A DNA stretch of 64,000 nucleotides from NCBI GenBank assembly GCA_965227065.1, contig CBDDFN010000007.1, forward strand, positions 8,109 to 72,108, read 5' to 3'. Positions within the stretch are counted from its first letter, which is position 1. Each line of letters begins with the position of its first letter. A program made the translations under genes and the position numbers. Source of the DNA: CBDDFN01 sp965227065. GTDB lineage: Bacteria; Pseudomonadota; Alphaproteobacteria; SPJN01. This document shows positions 56,518 to 64,000 of this stretch, in pieces. The notes below the pieces were generated by a model. The model made no database searches. It was not told where the DNA came from and saw only the letters and a program-made list of their open reading frames with translations.

Positions 56518-57362
56518 GCGAGGCCACCCTCGCCATTGCGCTGATCGTCGGCTCAGCGTTCCTCCATGCCGTGGTCAATGCGCTGCACAAGCAGGCCGAT
56601 GACAAGCTTGTCTTTCGCGGCATGATCGGGGGGACGGCAACCCTCACTCTTTGGCCCTTGCTGTTTTTCATTCCCGTTCCCACCGGCGCGACAATACAAT
56701 GGCTGGCCTTGTCGGTGCTGGTCCATCTTGTCTATCAAGCCTTGCTGGCAAGCTCGTACCGTCTGGCTGATTTGAGCGCAGCGCATCCTTTGGCACGCGG
56801 GCTGGGATCACTGTTGACCGGCGCGGGCGCGGTCCTGTTTCTGGCCGAGCCCTTGTCAGCCCTGCAATGGATGGGCCTGCTCCTTGCGGCCGCTGGAATG
56901 CTCGCCTTTGCGCTTGAGGGCCGGGCAGGTCTATCCAACCCGGCCGGACTGGCTTACGCGGCTGCAACCGGGCTGATGATTTCCGGCTATACGCTGATTG
57001 ATGCGGTCGGCGTGCGCTCATCGGCTGATCCGCTCACCTTCATTGTCTGGTTTCTGGTTCTTGACGGCATCGCCGTCACGGCGGTGTTTGGCAGTTGGCG
57101 GCGGGGCCGGTATCTCACGCTCATCAAGGCGGAATGGAAGCTGGGGCTGATGGCCGGACTGCTCGCCATCATCACCTATGGCGCGGTGCTCTATGCCTTC
57201 CGCATCGGGCCGACTGCGCCACTGGCGGCCTTGCGCGAAACCGGCATCCTCTTTACAGCACTTCTGGGAACGCTTTTTCTCAAGGAAAGCTTCGGCGCCC
57301 GCCGCATTGCAGCCGCCTTTGTGCTGACATGCGGCCTGTTGGTGCTGCAAATCATGGGATAG
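56514..57362 (+). CDS. EamA/DMT family membrane transporter
   Basis: 282 residues with about ten membrane segments in two EamA-like halves (SDHPLARGLGSLL-type: here AAHPLARGLGSLLTGAGAVLF; the second half ends LRETGILFTALLGTLFLKE). Substrate unknown. The GTG start overlaps the ftsY stop, so expression is probably coupled; this neighbourhood does not reveal a role. Confidence 0.82.
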   Translation: MSEATLAIALIVGSAFLHAVVNALHKQADDKLVFRGMIGGTATLTLWPLLFFIPVPTGATIQWLALSVLVHLVYQALLASSYRLADLSAAHPLARGLGSLLTGAGAVLFLAEPLSALQWMGLLLAAAGMLAFALEGRAGLSNPAGLAYAAATGLMISGYTLIDAVGVRSSADPLTFIVWFLVLDGIAVTAVFGSWRRGRYLTLIKAEWKLGLMAGLLAIITYGAVLYAFRIGPTAPLAALRETGILFTALLGTLFLKESFGARRIAAAFVLTCGLLVLQIMG

Positions 57363-57372
57363 GGTCACCGCC

Positions 57373-57945
57373 ATGGAACAGACAAAAGACAAACCGCCTT
57401 TGAGCCAGGGCCTCAAGCTCGGCATCGATCTTGGCCCGCTGCTGATCTTTTTTATCGCCAATTCGCTTTACGGGCTGATCCCTGCAACCGCCGCGCTGAT
57501 GGGCGCCACACTTGTCGCGCTTGGCATATCCTGGACGGTGGCGCGCCACATCCCGACCATGCCGCTGGTGGCGGGTGGATTGCTGATGGTGTTTGGCGGG
57601 CTGACGGTGATTTTCGACGATGATATTTTCATCAAGCTCAAGCCGACCATCGTCAATCTGATGATGGCGGGCGGTCTGGCGGCCGGGCTGGCGCTGGGGC
57701 GGAATTTTCTTAAAAATATTCTCGGCACCGCCTTCCTGCTTGACGATGAAGGCTGGCGTATTTTGACGATCCGGTGGATCGGCTTTTTCATCTTTCTGGC
57801 CGCTCTGAATGAAGTGGTGTGGCGCTCGGTCGATACCGACACATGGGTCAGCTTCAAGGTTTTCGGCATGTTGCCGATCACGGTGATTTTCGCCGCCGCC
57901 CAGGCGCGTCTGCTGATGAAGCATTCTTTGGAAGAGCAGGACTAA
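57373..57945 (+). CDS. yciB: YciB/IspZ-family septation inner-membrane protein
   Basis: 190 residues with five or six membrane helices. The conserved features are LGPLLIFFIANSLYGL near the start, the VFGGLTVIFDDDIFIKLKPTIVN segment and LNEVVWRSVDTDTWVSFKVFG. Affects envelope integrity and cell division in other bacteria. Ten bases after the DMT gene, in the same unit as ftsY; convergent with the NUDIX gene (four-base overlap). Confidence 0.93.
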   Translation: MEQTKDKPPLSQGLKLGIDLGPLLIFFIANSLYGLIPATAALMGATLVALGISWTVARHIPTMPLVAGGLLMVFGGLTVIFDDDIFIKLKPTIVNLMMAGGLAAGLALGRNFLKNILGTAFLLDDEGWRILTIRWIGFFIFLAALNEVVWRSVDTDTWVSFKVFGMLPITVIFAAAQARLLMKHSLEEQD

Positions 57946-58508
57946 TCGCGTTTCATCGTCCATTTGCCCGGCTCCAGCACCGGGTTGGAAAAGGGCGTGA
58001 AATCAGGCTTGTCCCGCACGCTCAAATATTGGTTGAGCGCCCAGTCAACCGAGGGAAAGGCAAGCTCATCCCAGGGGATATCCGCCCAATCAACCAATTT
58101 GACCTCAAGGCTTTCTTCACCAACGTCAAATTTCGGCTCATCCAGCCGGGCCTTGAACATGATCTGGATCTGGCTGATATGGGTGATCGAATAAACCGCC
58201 AGCAGCTTTTCGATCACAATGTCGGCGCACGCCTCTTCGCGCGCTTCCCGCGCGGCGCCGTCTTCAACCGTTTCATGCTCTTCCAGAAATCCCGCAGGCA
58301 GGGTCCAGAACCCCCGGCGCGGTTCGATTGAGCGGCGGCACATTAAAAGCTTGTCTTCAAAGGTGACGACGGAACCGACCACCACTTTGGGGTTTTGATA
58401 ATTGATGAAGCCGCAATCGCGGCACACCAGCCGCTCGCGATTGTCGCCCTCGGGGATGGCTTTTTCAAAACTTTTGGGATTGTGCGGCAGGTCTGTCGGT
58501 TTGGTCAT
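57942..58508 (-). CDS. NUDIX hydrolase with zinc-ribbon-like N terminus
   Basis: 188 residues. CRDCGFINYQNPKVVVG suggests half of a zinc ribbon as in NudC-like enzymes. The NUDIX box reads GFLEEHETVEDGAAREAREEACAD, with the REAREE helix intact. Hydrolyses a nucleoside diphosphate linked to an unknown group. Its start overlaps the ccmI stop by four bases, so it may be read from the end of the ccm operon. Confidence 0.88.
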   Translation of the reverse strand: MTKPTDLPHNPKSFEKAIPEGDNRERLVCRDCGFINYQNPKVVVGSVVTFEDKLLMCRRSIEPRRGFWTLPAGFLEEHETVEDGAAREAREEACADIVIEKLLAVYSITHISQIQIMFKARLDEPKFDVGEESLEVKLVDWADIPWDELAFPSVDWALNQYLSVRDKPDFTPFSNPVLEPGKWTMKRD

Positions 58509-59434
58509 TCCTCAGCCTCGCTTTGGGGCAATGGCAAGTCAATCCCCCGCTCCTGAAGCGCGGCCCGCATGGCGGGCGGCGGCAGGAAGCGCTGCGGAAG
58601 GGGCCGCTCAAGCGCCACTGCAGCCTTCCACAACTCCGCCAGAACCGCGAAGCGCTTGGGATCATCGCGTGTGAAATCATCGGCGAGATGACGGGCAAAA
58701 CTGAACGCCTTTTGATGCTCCTCCCGTTCATTATAGGCGCGGGCCATATAAAAGCGCGCGGCCTGATTGCGCGGATCAAGATACAGCACCGCCTGCAAGG
58801 CCTGCAGCGCTTCCTCATTGACCGCGCCGTTCTGCGAGAAAATCAGACTTTCGGCAAAGGACATGCGGTAGGCCACCGCATCAGGCTGGCGCTGTACGGC
58901 CTCAGCCAGAACCGTTGAGGCCGCCGCAAAACGGCCAAGCTGCATGTAAGCCCCGCCCAGTGCCGCCCAGGCTTCGGCCGGAGCGTCGGGATTGCCCAGC
59001 ACGTTCTCGCGCAGCATCTCGGCCAGGGCGGCAAGCTCGGCCCGCTTACGGCTTTCCTCATCAGGGCTTTGCGCATAAGGCTGGCCGGGTTGATCGGGCG
59101 TGCCGATCAGTTGATAGACAGCCACTCCGCCAAAGCCGATCAACGCAATCAGCCCCATCATCACAGGGCGGACGACCGTATCAGGCAAGGGCTTGGCGGT
59201 CCGGGCGGCCTTGCGGCTGGCATTCAGAAGCCAGCGTTCAAGCTCAGCCCGGTCTTCGGCAATGTCGGATTGGGGGCGCACACCCTCTCGCTCCTCCTCA
59301 TCCAGAACCGCCAAAGCCTCGCGATAGCCGAGCAACGGATCGGCCTTGTCGACGGCGCGCGCCTCACGCAGCAAAGGCCGGGCAATCGCAGCCACGCACA
59401 GGCCAAACAGGACCGCCAGTCCGAACCAGATCAT
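58505..59434 (-). CDS. ccmI: Cytochrome c biogenesis protein CcmI
   Basis: 309 residues. Two membrane helices (IWFGLAVLFGLCVAAIARPLL at the N terminus; VMMGLIALIGFGGVAVYQLIG near 100) flank a cytoplasmic loop with a leucine-zipper-like stretch. A periplasmic TPR domain follows (AWAALGGAYMQLGRFAAASTVLAEAV; AARFYMARAYNERE). Presents apocytochrome c to the CcmFH haem lyase. Overlaps ccmH by four bases. Confidence 0.9.
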   Translation of the reverse strand: MIWFGLAVLFGLCVAAIARPLLREARAVDKADPLLGYREALAVLDEEEREGVRPQSDIAEDRAELERWLLNASRKAARTAKPLPDTVVRPVMMGLIALIGFGGVAVYQLIGTPDQPGQPYAQSPDEESRKRAELAALAEMLRENVLGNPDAPAEAWAALGGAYMQLGRFAAASTVLAEAVQRQPDAVAYRMSFAESLIFSQNGAVNEEALQALQAVLYLDPRNQAARFYMARAYNEREEHQKAFSFARHLADDFTRDDPKRFAVLAELWKAAVALERPLPQRFLPPPAMRAALQERGIDLPLPQSEAEE

Positions 59435-59886
59435 GACTTGTCCTTCAGCAGTTTGGCGATCTCGGCGCGCTCCTCAGCGGTGAGGTCCGCCATCAGCGGC
59501 GCGGCCTTGCGCTTGCGCATGGCTACAAAAAGCCCCGCCCCGCCGATCAGCAGGATCAAGGCGGGACCAAACCACAGCACCATGGTGGTCTGCTTGACCG
59601 GTGGTTCCAACAGCACCCAGTCGCCATAGCGATCCACCAGATAGCTGCGGATCTGATCATCACTATCCCCGGCGGTCATGCGTTCACGAACAATCTCGCG
59701 CAAGTCCCGGGCGAGATCGGCATCGGAATCGGCAATCGACTGGTTCTGGCACACAAGACAGCGCAAGGTGAGAAAGACCTGCTGAGCGCGCGCCTCCTGC
59801 GCGGGGTCGTCAAACCGATGCTCATCCACGCCAATCGCCAGAACCGGCGTGGCAAGCAGCATCAGCATGAGGACAAGCCGCTTCAT
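59431..59886 (-). CDS. ccmH: Cytochrome c maturation protein CcmH
   Basis: 151 residues. Signal peptide, periplasmic three-helix domain with the redox motif LRCLVCQNQSI, SDADLARDLREIVRERM and YGDWVLLEPPV, and a C-terminal membrane anchor (GPALILLIGGAGLFVAM). Keeps apocytochrome thiols reduced for haem attachment. Overlaps ccmG and ccmI by four bases each. Confidence 0.95.
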   Translation of the reverse strand: MKRLVLMLMLLATPVLAIGVDEHRFDDPAQEARAQQVFLTLRCLVCQNQSIADSDADLARDLREIVRERMTAGDSDDQIRSYLVDRYGDWVLLEPPVKQTTMVLWFGPALILLIGGAGLFVAMRKRKAAPLMADLTAEERAEIAKLLKDKS

Positions 59887-60413
59887 TTCAGCCCCAGAAG
59901 CGGTTTGATGTCAGTGTCAATTTCGTGGCGGGTGAGCGGCCCGGCATGTTTGTAAAGAATGCGGCCCTCAGCGGAAATCACATAGGTTTCCGGCACGCCA
60001 TAGACGCCGAAATCGATTGCCACGCGGCCGGTGTCATCCATACCGACGCGCTGATACGGATCGCCCAACTGGGTCAGAAACTTCGCGGCCGCTTCGGGCT
60101 TGTCCTTGTAATTGATTGCATGGATCACCGCGCCCTGTTCGGCGAGGGCCATCAATTCGGGATGCTCCACCCGGCAGGGCGCGCACCAACTCGCAAAGAC
60201 ATTGAGCAAAACCGGACCATCGCCTGTGAGGTCGGTATCCGACAGGCCGCTACCGACCGCCCGGCTTGGCAGGGGGGCGAGGGTGAAGACCGGCACGGGC
60301 TTGTCAATCAGCGCGGAAGGAATGTCGCGCGGGTTAAGCGACAGCCCGCCCCACAAGAACACAGCCAGTGCGGCAAAGCCCACAACCGGTATGATCAACA
60401 ACCAGCGCATCAT
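59883..60413 (-). CDS. ccmG: Periplasmic thioredoxin CcmG/DsbE
   Basis: 176 residues with an N-terminal anchor (LIIPVVGFAALAVFLWGGL) and a thioredoxin domain. The active site is FASWCAPCRVEHP, with the acidic residues and GVYGVPETYVI cis-Pro loop of the DsbE group. Reduces CcmH or the apocytochrome disulfide. I start at the ATG at 60413, which forms an ATGA overlap with the ccmF stop; an upstream in-frame extension lies inside ccmF. Confidence 0.95.
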   Translation of the reverse strand: MMRWLLIIPVVGFAALAVFLWGGLSLNPRDIPSALIDKPVPVFTLAPLPSRAVGSGLSDTDLTGDGPVLLNVFASWCAPCRVEHPELMALAEQGAVIHAINYKDKPEAAAKFLTQLGDPYQRVGMDDTGRVAIDFGVYGVPETYVISAEGRILYKHAGPLTRHEIDTDIKPLLGLK

Positions 60414-62329
60414 GCCTTGGCCCTCATCCTTTGTGGCAGCCGGACCGGCCGGGCCAGCGCGAGCAATCCGCCCAGTGCCAGAAGCCCCGCACCCATCCAT
60501 AACAGCCCGATCATCGGCTTGACATAAAGCCGCAAACTATAGCCGCCATCGCCGTTGCGATCGCCCAGCGCGACAAACAAATCGCCCAGCCGGACCGGAA
60601 CGATGGCAGCTTCGGTCGTCTGCTGGGGCGGGTTTTGATAAGACCGCACCTCAGGTGTCAGAACACGCTGCTTGCCGTCGGCCGAAACCACCGACAAGGT
60701 CGCCTGCCGCGAGACATAATTGGGGCCGGGCAGCAGGCGCACGCCGTCCAATGTGAAAGTGTAACCGCCAAGCTTTGTGGTTTGCCCCGGCTGCATCACC
60801 GCCTGCTTTTCGATCATGAAGGCGCCGTGTCCGGCAATGCCGATCACCACCAGCGCCATGCCGAAATGAGCGAGGCTCATCCCCTGGCTGCGCACCGGCG
60901 CGGTGACATGCCCCCGCCGCGCCCAGTCAATCAGAACCGCAACAGCCATGAACACACCGATGCCAAGGCCCGCATGGGGAAACAGGCCCGCATCCGACAC
61001 AAACAGAACGCCGAACACACCAAGGCCCGCCACCCCGGCGAGCAGCAGCGGCAGCCGCGCAAGCCTGAGCGAATTGCGCCGCCACGCCAAAGCCGGGCCC
61101 ACCCCCATCAGCAAAAACAGAAGGGCCGCAATCGGCAGAACCGTCATCTCAAAAAAGGGCGGGCCGACCGAAATTTTCTCGCCCGTCGTGGCATCGAGCA
61201 ATAGCGGATAAAGCGTCCCCAGCAGCACGGTAGCCGCGAGCGAGGCCAGCAGCCAATTGTTGAGGATGAGCGCGCCTTCCCGGCTGGCGGGTTCATAGGA
61301 CCCACCGGCCACCAGATGATGCGCGCGGGCGGCAAACAGGCTGAGCGCCCCGCCGATGACGAGCACCAGAAAACCCAGAATGAACAGGCCCCGTTCAGGG
61401 TCGGTCGCGAAGGCATGAACCGAGGTCAGCACGCCTGAGCGCACCAGAAATGTGCCGAGCAGCGACAGCGAGAAGGTCAGGATGGCCAGCAGCACGCACC
61501 AGCTTTTCAGCACTTCGCGCCGTTCGACCACAATCACCGAATGAAGCAGCGCGGTGCCCATCAGCCAGGGCATGAAGCTTGCATTCTCAACCGGGTCCCA
61601 GAACCAGAAACCGCCCCAGCCCAATTCGTAATAGGCCCACCAGGACCCAAGCGCGATGCCGATGGTCAAAAACACCCATGCCGATAAAACCCAGGGCCGG
61701 ACAAGCCGCGCCCAGCTTGCGGTAACCCGGCCTTCAATCAGCCCGGCAATCGCAAAGGCAAAGGCAATCGAAAAGCCGACATAGCCGAGATACAGAAAGG
61801 GCGGATGGAAGGCCAGACCGGGGTCCTGCAACAAGGGATTAAGCCCATTGCCCTCGACCGGGACGGGATTGAGCCGCTCAAACGGGTTTGACGTGAACAG
61901 TGTGAAGCTCAAAAAGCCAAAGGCGATCATCGCCTGAACCGCCAGGACACGTGCGCGGGCCACATCGCTGATTGAACGGCCAAACAGGGCAACCGCGGCG
62001 CCAAACCAGCTCAAAATCAGCACCCACAAAAGCAGGCTGCCTTCATGATTGCCCCATGTACCGGCAATTTTATAGAGCATGGGTTTGAGCGTGTGGGAGT
62101 TCGCCGCCACCGTGCGCACTGAAAAATCAGACACCACAAAGGCGTGCATCAGCACACAAAAGGCGAGCGTGGTCAGCGCCATCAATATAACGGCGGCGGG
62201 AACCGCCACCCCGACCAGCCGGGAATCCCCGCGCGCAGCCCCGTAAAGCGGCACAAGGGCCTGCACGAGGGCAATGATCAGCGCAAAGCTGAGCGCGCCG
62301 GTTCCGATTTCAGGCAGAAAAGACGTCAT
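60410..62329 (-). CDS. ccmF: Haem lyase subunit CcmF
   Basis: 639 residues with about fifteen membrane helices. The WWD domain is WGGFWFWDPVENASFMPWL; haem-ligand histidines include the one in YKIAGTWGNHEGSLLLW and LNPLLQDPGLAFHPPFLYLGYVG (abridged). Transfers haem from holo-CcmE to apocytochrome c with CcmH and CcmI. Four-base overlaps on both sides. Confidence 0.97.
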   Translation of the reverse strand: MTSFLPEIGTGALSFALIIALVQALVPLYGAARGDSRLVGVAVPAAVILMALTTLAFCVLMHAFVVSDFSVRTVAANSHTLKPMLYKIAGTWGNHEGSLLLWVLILSWFGAAVALFGRSISDVARARVLAVQAMIAFGFLSFTLFTSNPFERLNPVPVEGNGLNPLLQDPGLAFHPPFLYLGYVGFSIAFAFAIAGLIEGRVTASWARLVRPWVLSAWVFLTIGIALGSWWAYYELGWGGFWFWDPVENASFMPWLMGTALLHSVIVVERREVLKSWCVLLAILTFSLSLLGTFLVRSGVLTSVHAFATDPERGLFILGFLVLVIGGALSLFAARAHHLVAGGSYEPASREGALILNNWLLASLAATVLLGTLYPLLLDATTGEKISVGPPFFEMTVLPIAALLFLLMGVGPALAWRRNSLRLARLPLLLAGVAGLGVFGVLFVSDAGLFPHAGLGIGVFMAVAVLIDWARRGHVTAPVRSQGMSLAHFGMALVVIGIAGHGAFMIEKQAVMQPGQTTKLGGYTFTLDGVRLLPGPNYVSRQATLSVVSADGKQRVLTPEVRSYQNPPQQTTEAAIVPVRLGDLFVALGDRNGDGGYSLRLYVKPMIGLLWMGAGLLALGGLLALARPVRLPQRMRAKA

Positions 62330-62781
62330 TCCTCATGCACCAGCGTGTCATCGGGCTTCCACACGCCTTGCTCCTTCAGCGCGTCGGCCACCTCTTTAGG
62401 CATGTAATTTTCATCATGCTTGGCCAGCACACGCTCGGCCATCAACGTGCCTTCGGAGCTGAGCACCCCTTCCACCACCACGCCCTGGCCTTCACGGAAC
62501 AGATCAGGCAGCAGCCCAGAATAGGCAACCCTCACCGTTTCATTCATATCGGTGATCACAAAGGTGAGGTCCGAGCCGTTGGTGCCTTGCAGTGAGCTTT
62601 CTTCGACCAGTCCGCCAACACGCACCGACTGGCCCTGGGGGATCGTCTTTTCCGTCAGCTCTGTGGGTGAATAGAAATAAACGAGCTTGTCGGACAGGGC
62701 GCTCAGGATCAGCGCGGTGACAATGCCGAGCACCGACAGACCGCCGATCAAAAACCAGATGCGCTGCTTGCGGCGTGTCAT
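62326..62781 (-). CDS. ccmE: Periplasmic haem chaperone CcmE
   Basis: 151 residues. Basic N terminus and anchor (IWFLIGGLSVLGIVTALILSAL), OB-fold with VRVGGLVEESSLQGTNGSDLTFVITD, and the covalent haem site MAERVLAKHDENYMPKEV (haem-binding His in KHDENY). Starts with an ATGA overlap on ccmD. Confidence 0.97.
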   Translation of the reverse strand: MTRRKQRIWFLIGGLSVLGIVTALILSALSDKLVYFYSPTELTEKTIPQGQSVRVGGLVEESSLQGTNGSDLTFVITDMNETVRVAYSGLLPDLFREGQGVVVEGVLSSEGTLMAERVLAKHDENYMPKEVADALKEQGVWKPDDTLVHEE

Positions 62782-62918
62782 TGCGTGTCCTCTTTGTCTT
62801 CCAGCGCTTTGTGGCTCTTTACGCTTTGAGCATATAGGGCGATCACGCCCACTAGGCTCAATCCGACCACCGGCCAGATATAGGCGCCATAGCCGCCCAT
62901 GTCGAAAAAGGCGCTCAT
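62778..62918 (-). CDS. ccmD: Haem exporter accessory protein CcmD
   Basis: 46 residues: MSAFFDMGGYGAYIWPVVGL opens the chain, one membrane helix runs through LSLVGVIALYA, and the cytoplasmic tail QSVKSHKALEDKEDTQ is charged. This is the expected size and layout (YGAYIW.. is the hallmark) of CcmD, which releases holo-CcmE from the CcmABC complex. Both ends form ATGA overlaps, with ccmC upstream and ccmE downstream. Confidence 0.93.
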   Translation of the reverse strand: MSAFFDMGGYGAYIWPVVGLSLVGVIALYAQSVKSHKALEDKEDTQ

Positions 62919-63637
62919 GACGCCTCCACCAGCCTCATCGCCCGCATATGGGCCTTGAGACGGAAGATTTCAGTGCGCGTGCGGATCAGCGCGACGGTGA
63001 TAAAAAACAATCCAAAGGCCAGCCACATGACGCCCAACGGCCACAGCATGGAAGCATGGATCGAGGGGCCATCAAGCTTCATCAGGCTCGCAGGCTGGTG
63101 CAACGTCGTCCACCAATCGACCGAGAATTTGATGATCGGCAGATTGACCGCGCCGACAAGGGCGACGATGCGGGCGGCTTTGGCTGCACGCGCGGGATCA
63201 TCCATCATGTCCCAGACCGCGATATAGCCGAGATACAGAAAAAACAGCACCGTCTCAGACGTGATCCGCGCGTCCCACACCCACCAGGTGCCCCACATGG
63301 GCTTGCCCCAAAAGGCGCCGGAAAAAAGCGCAAGGCCGGTATAGAGCAATCCGATGGGCGCAGCCGCCTTGGCAAACAGGTCCGCCACCCGGTGTCCCCA
63401 GATCCACGCCACGAGGCTTGCGCCCGCCATGGACGCATAAATCGCCATCGACAGCGAGGCGACCGGCACATGAAAGAACATGATGCGCACCGTGTCGCCC
63501 TGCTGATAATCGGCCGGGGCCACCACCAGGCTCAAATAAAGTCCGGCCAGAAAAGCGATCAGCGTTGCAGGCTTGAGCCAGGGCAAAACCGCCCCGGACA
63601 TGGAAAGGAACAGCCGTGGATTGGCAAAACGCTGCAT
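62915..63637 (-). CDS. ccmC: Haem exporter/handling protein CcmC
   Basis: 240 residues, six membrane helices. The WWD motif is WGTWWVWDARITSE, and RIMFFHVPVASLSMAIY contains one haem-ligand His. Presents haem to CcmE. The ATG at 63637 has GGAGG upstream; an earlier in-frame start would add a charged non-conserved stretch. 31 bases after ccmB. Confidence 0.96.
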   Translation of the reverse strand: MQRFANPRLFLSMSGAVLPWLKPATLIAFLAGLYLSLVVAPADYQQGDTVRIMFFHVPVASLSMAIYASMAGASLVAWIWGHRVADLFAKAAAPIGLLYTGLALFSGAFWGKPMWGTWWVWDARITSETVLFFLYLGYIAVWDMMDDPARAAKAARIVALVGAVNLPIIKFSVDWWTTLHQPASLMKLDGPSIHASMLWPLGVMWLAFGLFFITVALIRTRTEIFRLKAHMRAMRLVEAS

Positions 63638-63668
63638 CGGACCTCCCTTCTTTTTCTCTAAGCTGTTC

Positions 63669-64000
63669 TCAGCCCAGATAAAGCCGCACGGATGCGGCCG
63701 CTGCAAATGGTGCGAGCACTAGCGCGCCCGCGCTGATCAGAGCCAGCAACAGCAAAGCTGCCGCACTGTCTGCGCCGCCGGTGACCGCAACGGTGCCGAA
63801 AATCAGCACCGGAACATAAAGCGGCAGGACCAGAAGGCTGACCAAAAGGCCGGCCCGCCTGACCCCCACGGTCAAACCGGCCCCGATCAGACCAATGAAA
63901 CTGAGCGCTGGTGTGCCAAGCAGGACCGACACAATCAAGCGTTCAAAGCTCTCGGCGGGTAAATTAAGCATCACACCGACCAGCGGCGCTGCGACACAGA
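63669..64000 (-). CDS. ccmB: Haem exporter membrane subunit CcmB, C-terminal part (cut by window edge)
   Basis: About 110 residues are visible; the frame stays open to the last base. The segments LVGVMLNLPAESFERLIVS, LGTPALSFIGLIGAGLTVGVRR and LVLPLYVPVLIFG are typical of the CcmB C terminus. CcmB forms the ABC module with CcmA, which should lie beyond the right edge. Confidence 0.93.
   Translation of the reverse strand, partial: CVAAPLVGVMLNLPAESFERLIVSVLLGTPALSFIGLIGAGLTVGVRRAGLLVSLLVLPLYVPVLIFGTVAVTGGADSAAALLLLALISAGALVLAPFAAAASVRLYLG

Overview
This window reads as a stretch of core chromosome from an aerobic, Gram-negative alphaproteobacterium. The support is gene content and order: kdsD-lptC-lptA-lptB-rpoN-hpf-ptsN, hsp20-DUF1150, ffh-rpsP-rimM-trmD-rplS-leuC-leuD-leuB-asd, dapF-mtaB-ftsY-yciB, sdhCDAB and ccmBCDEFGHI. 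The TonB receptor, the NDUFA9-like protein and the general style suggest a Caulobacterales/Hyphomonadaceae-like lineage; that placement is inference. The DNA is GC-rich and densely packed. Many genes overlap by 4 to 20 bases, and several convergent pairs share their stop regions. I see no prophage, insertion sequence, CRISPR array or rRNA operon.

Layout. 1-2.2 kb: end of a TPR protein, queG and a glutathione transferase. 2.2-8.6 kb: glutamate synthase gltB/gltD with a promoter, a palindromic operator candidate and a long leader. 8.6-14.0 kb: uppP, an NDUFA9-like protein, tRNA-Leu(CAG), several small DUF genes, a tandem thioredoxin-fold protein and ribonuclease D. 14.2-20.7 kb: LPS export and Kdo precursor genes, sigma-54, hibernation factor, PtsN, then a heat-shock unit (DUF1150, Hsp20) with a sigma-32-type promoter and a ROSE-type RNA thermometer. 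20.8-26 kb: a DUF819 membrane protein and glycolate oxidase glcDEF. 26-29.3 kb: the least ordinary region, with two secreted proteins (one hyperacidic) next to a periplasmic-TPR/outer-membrane-barrel protein.

29.4-35.7 kb: methylmalonate-semialdehyde dehydrogenase, a TonB-dependent receptor, an acyl-CoA dehydrogenase and a secreted cysteine-containing protein. 35.7-42.8 kb: GFA, a short NfeD, a stomatin-like protein, succinate dehydrogenase, and a MaoC hydratase plus CoA-ester lyase. 42.9-49.5 kb: pyridoxal kinase, an MFS transporter, asd and leuBDC. 49.5-53.3 kb: rplS, trmD, rimM, rpsP and ffh. 53.5-58.5 kb: dapF, mtaB, ftsY, a DMT transporter, yciB and a NUDIX hydrolase. 58.5-64 kb: the cytochrome c maturation operon, running off the right edge inside ccmB.

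How the genes fit together: central carbon flow (glycolate to glyoxylate; mesaconyl-CoA hydration and cleavage; propionyl-CoA from methylmalonate semialdehyde; succinate oxidation), nitrogen assimilation (GOGAT, sigma-54, PtsN), envelope assembly (Kdo precursor, Lpt, UppP), translation and protein targeting, and respiratory cytochrome assembly. The most interesting signals are the two-layer heat control of hsp20, the acidic-protein/barrel locus, the structured ffh leader, the operator over the gltD promoter, and a family of palindromic GTCATTCCGG repeats in four gene gaps.
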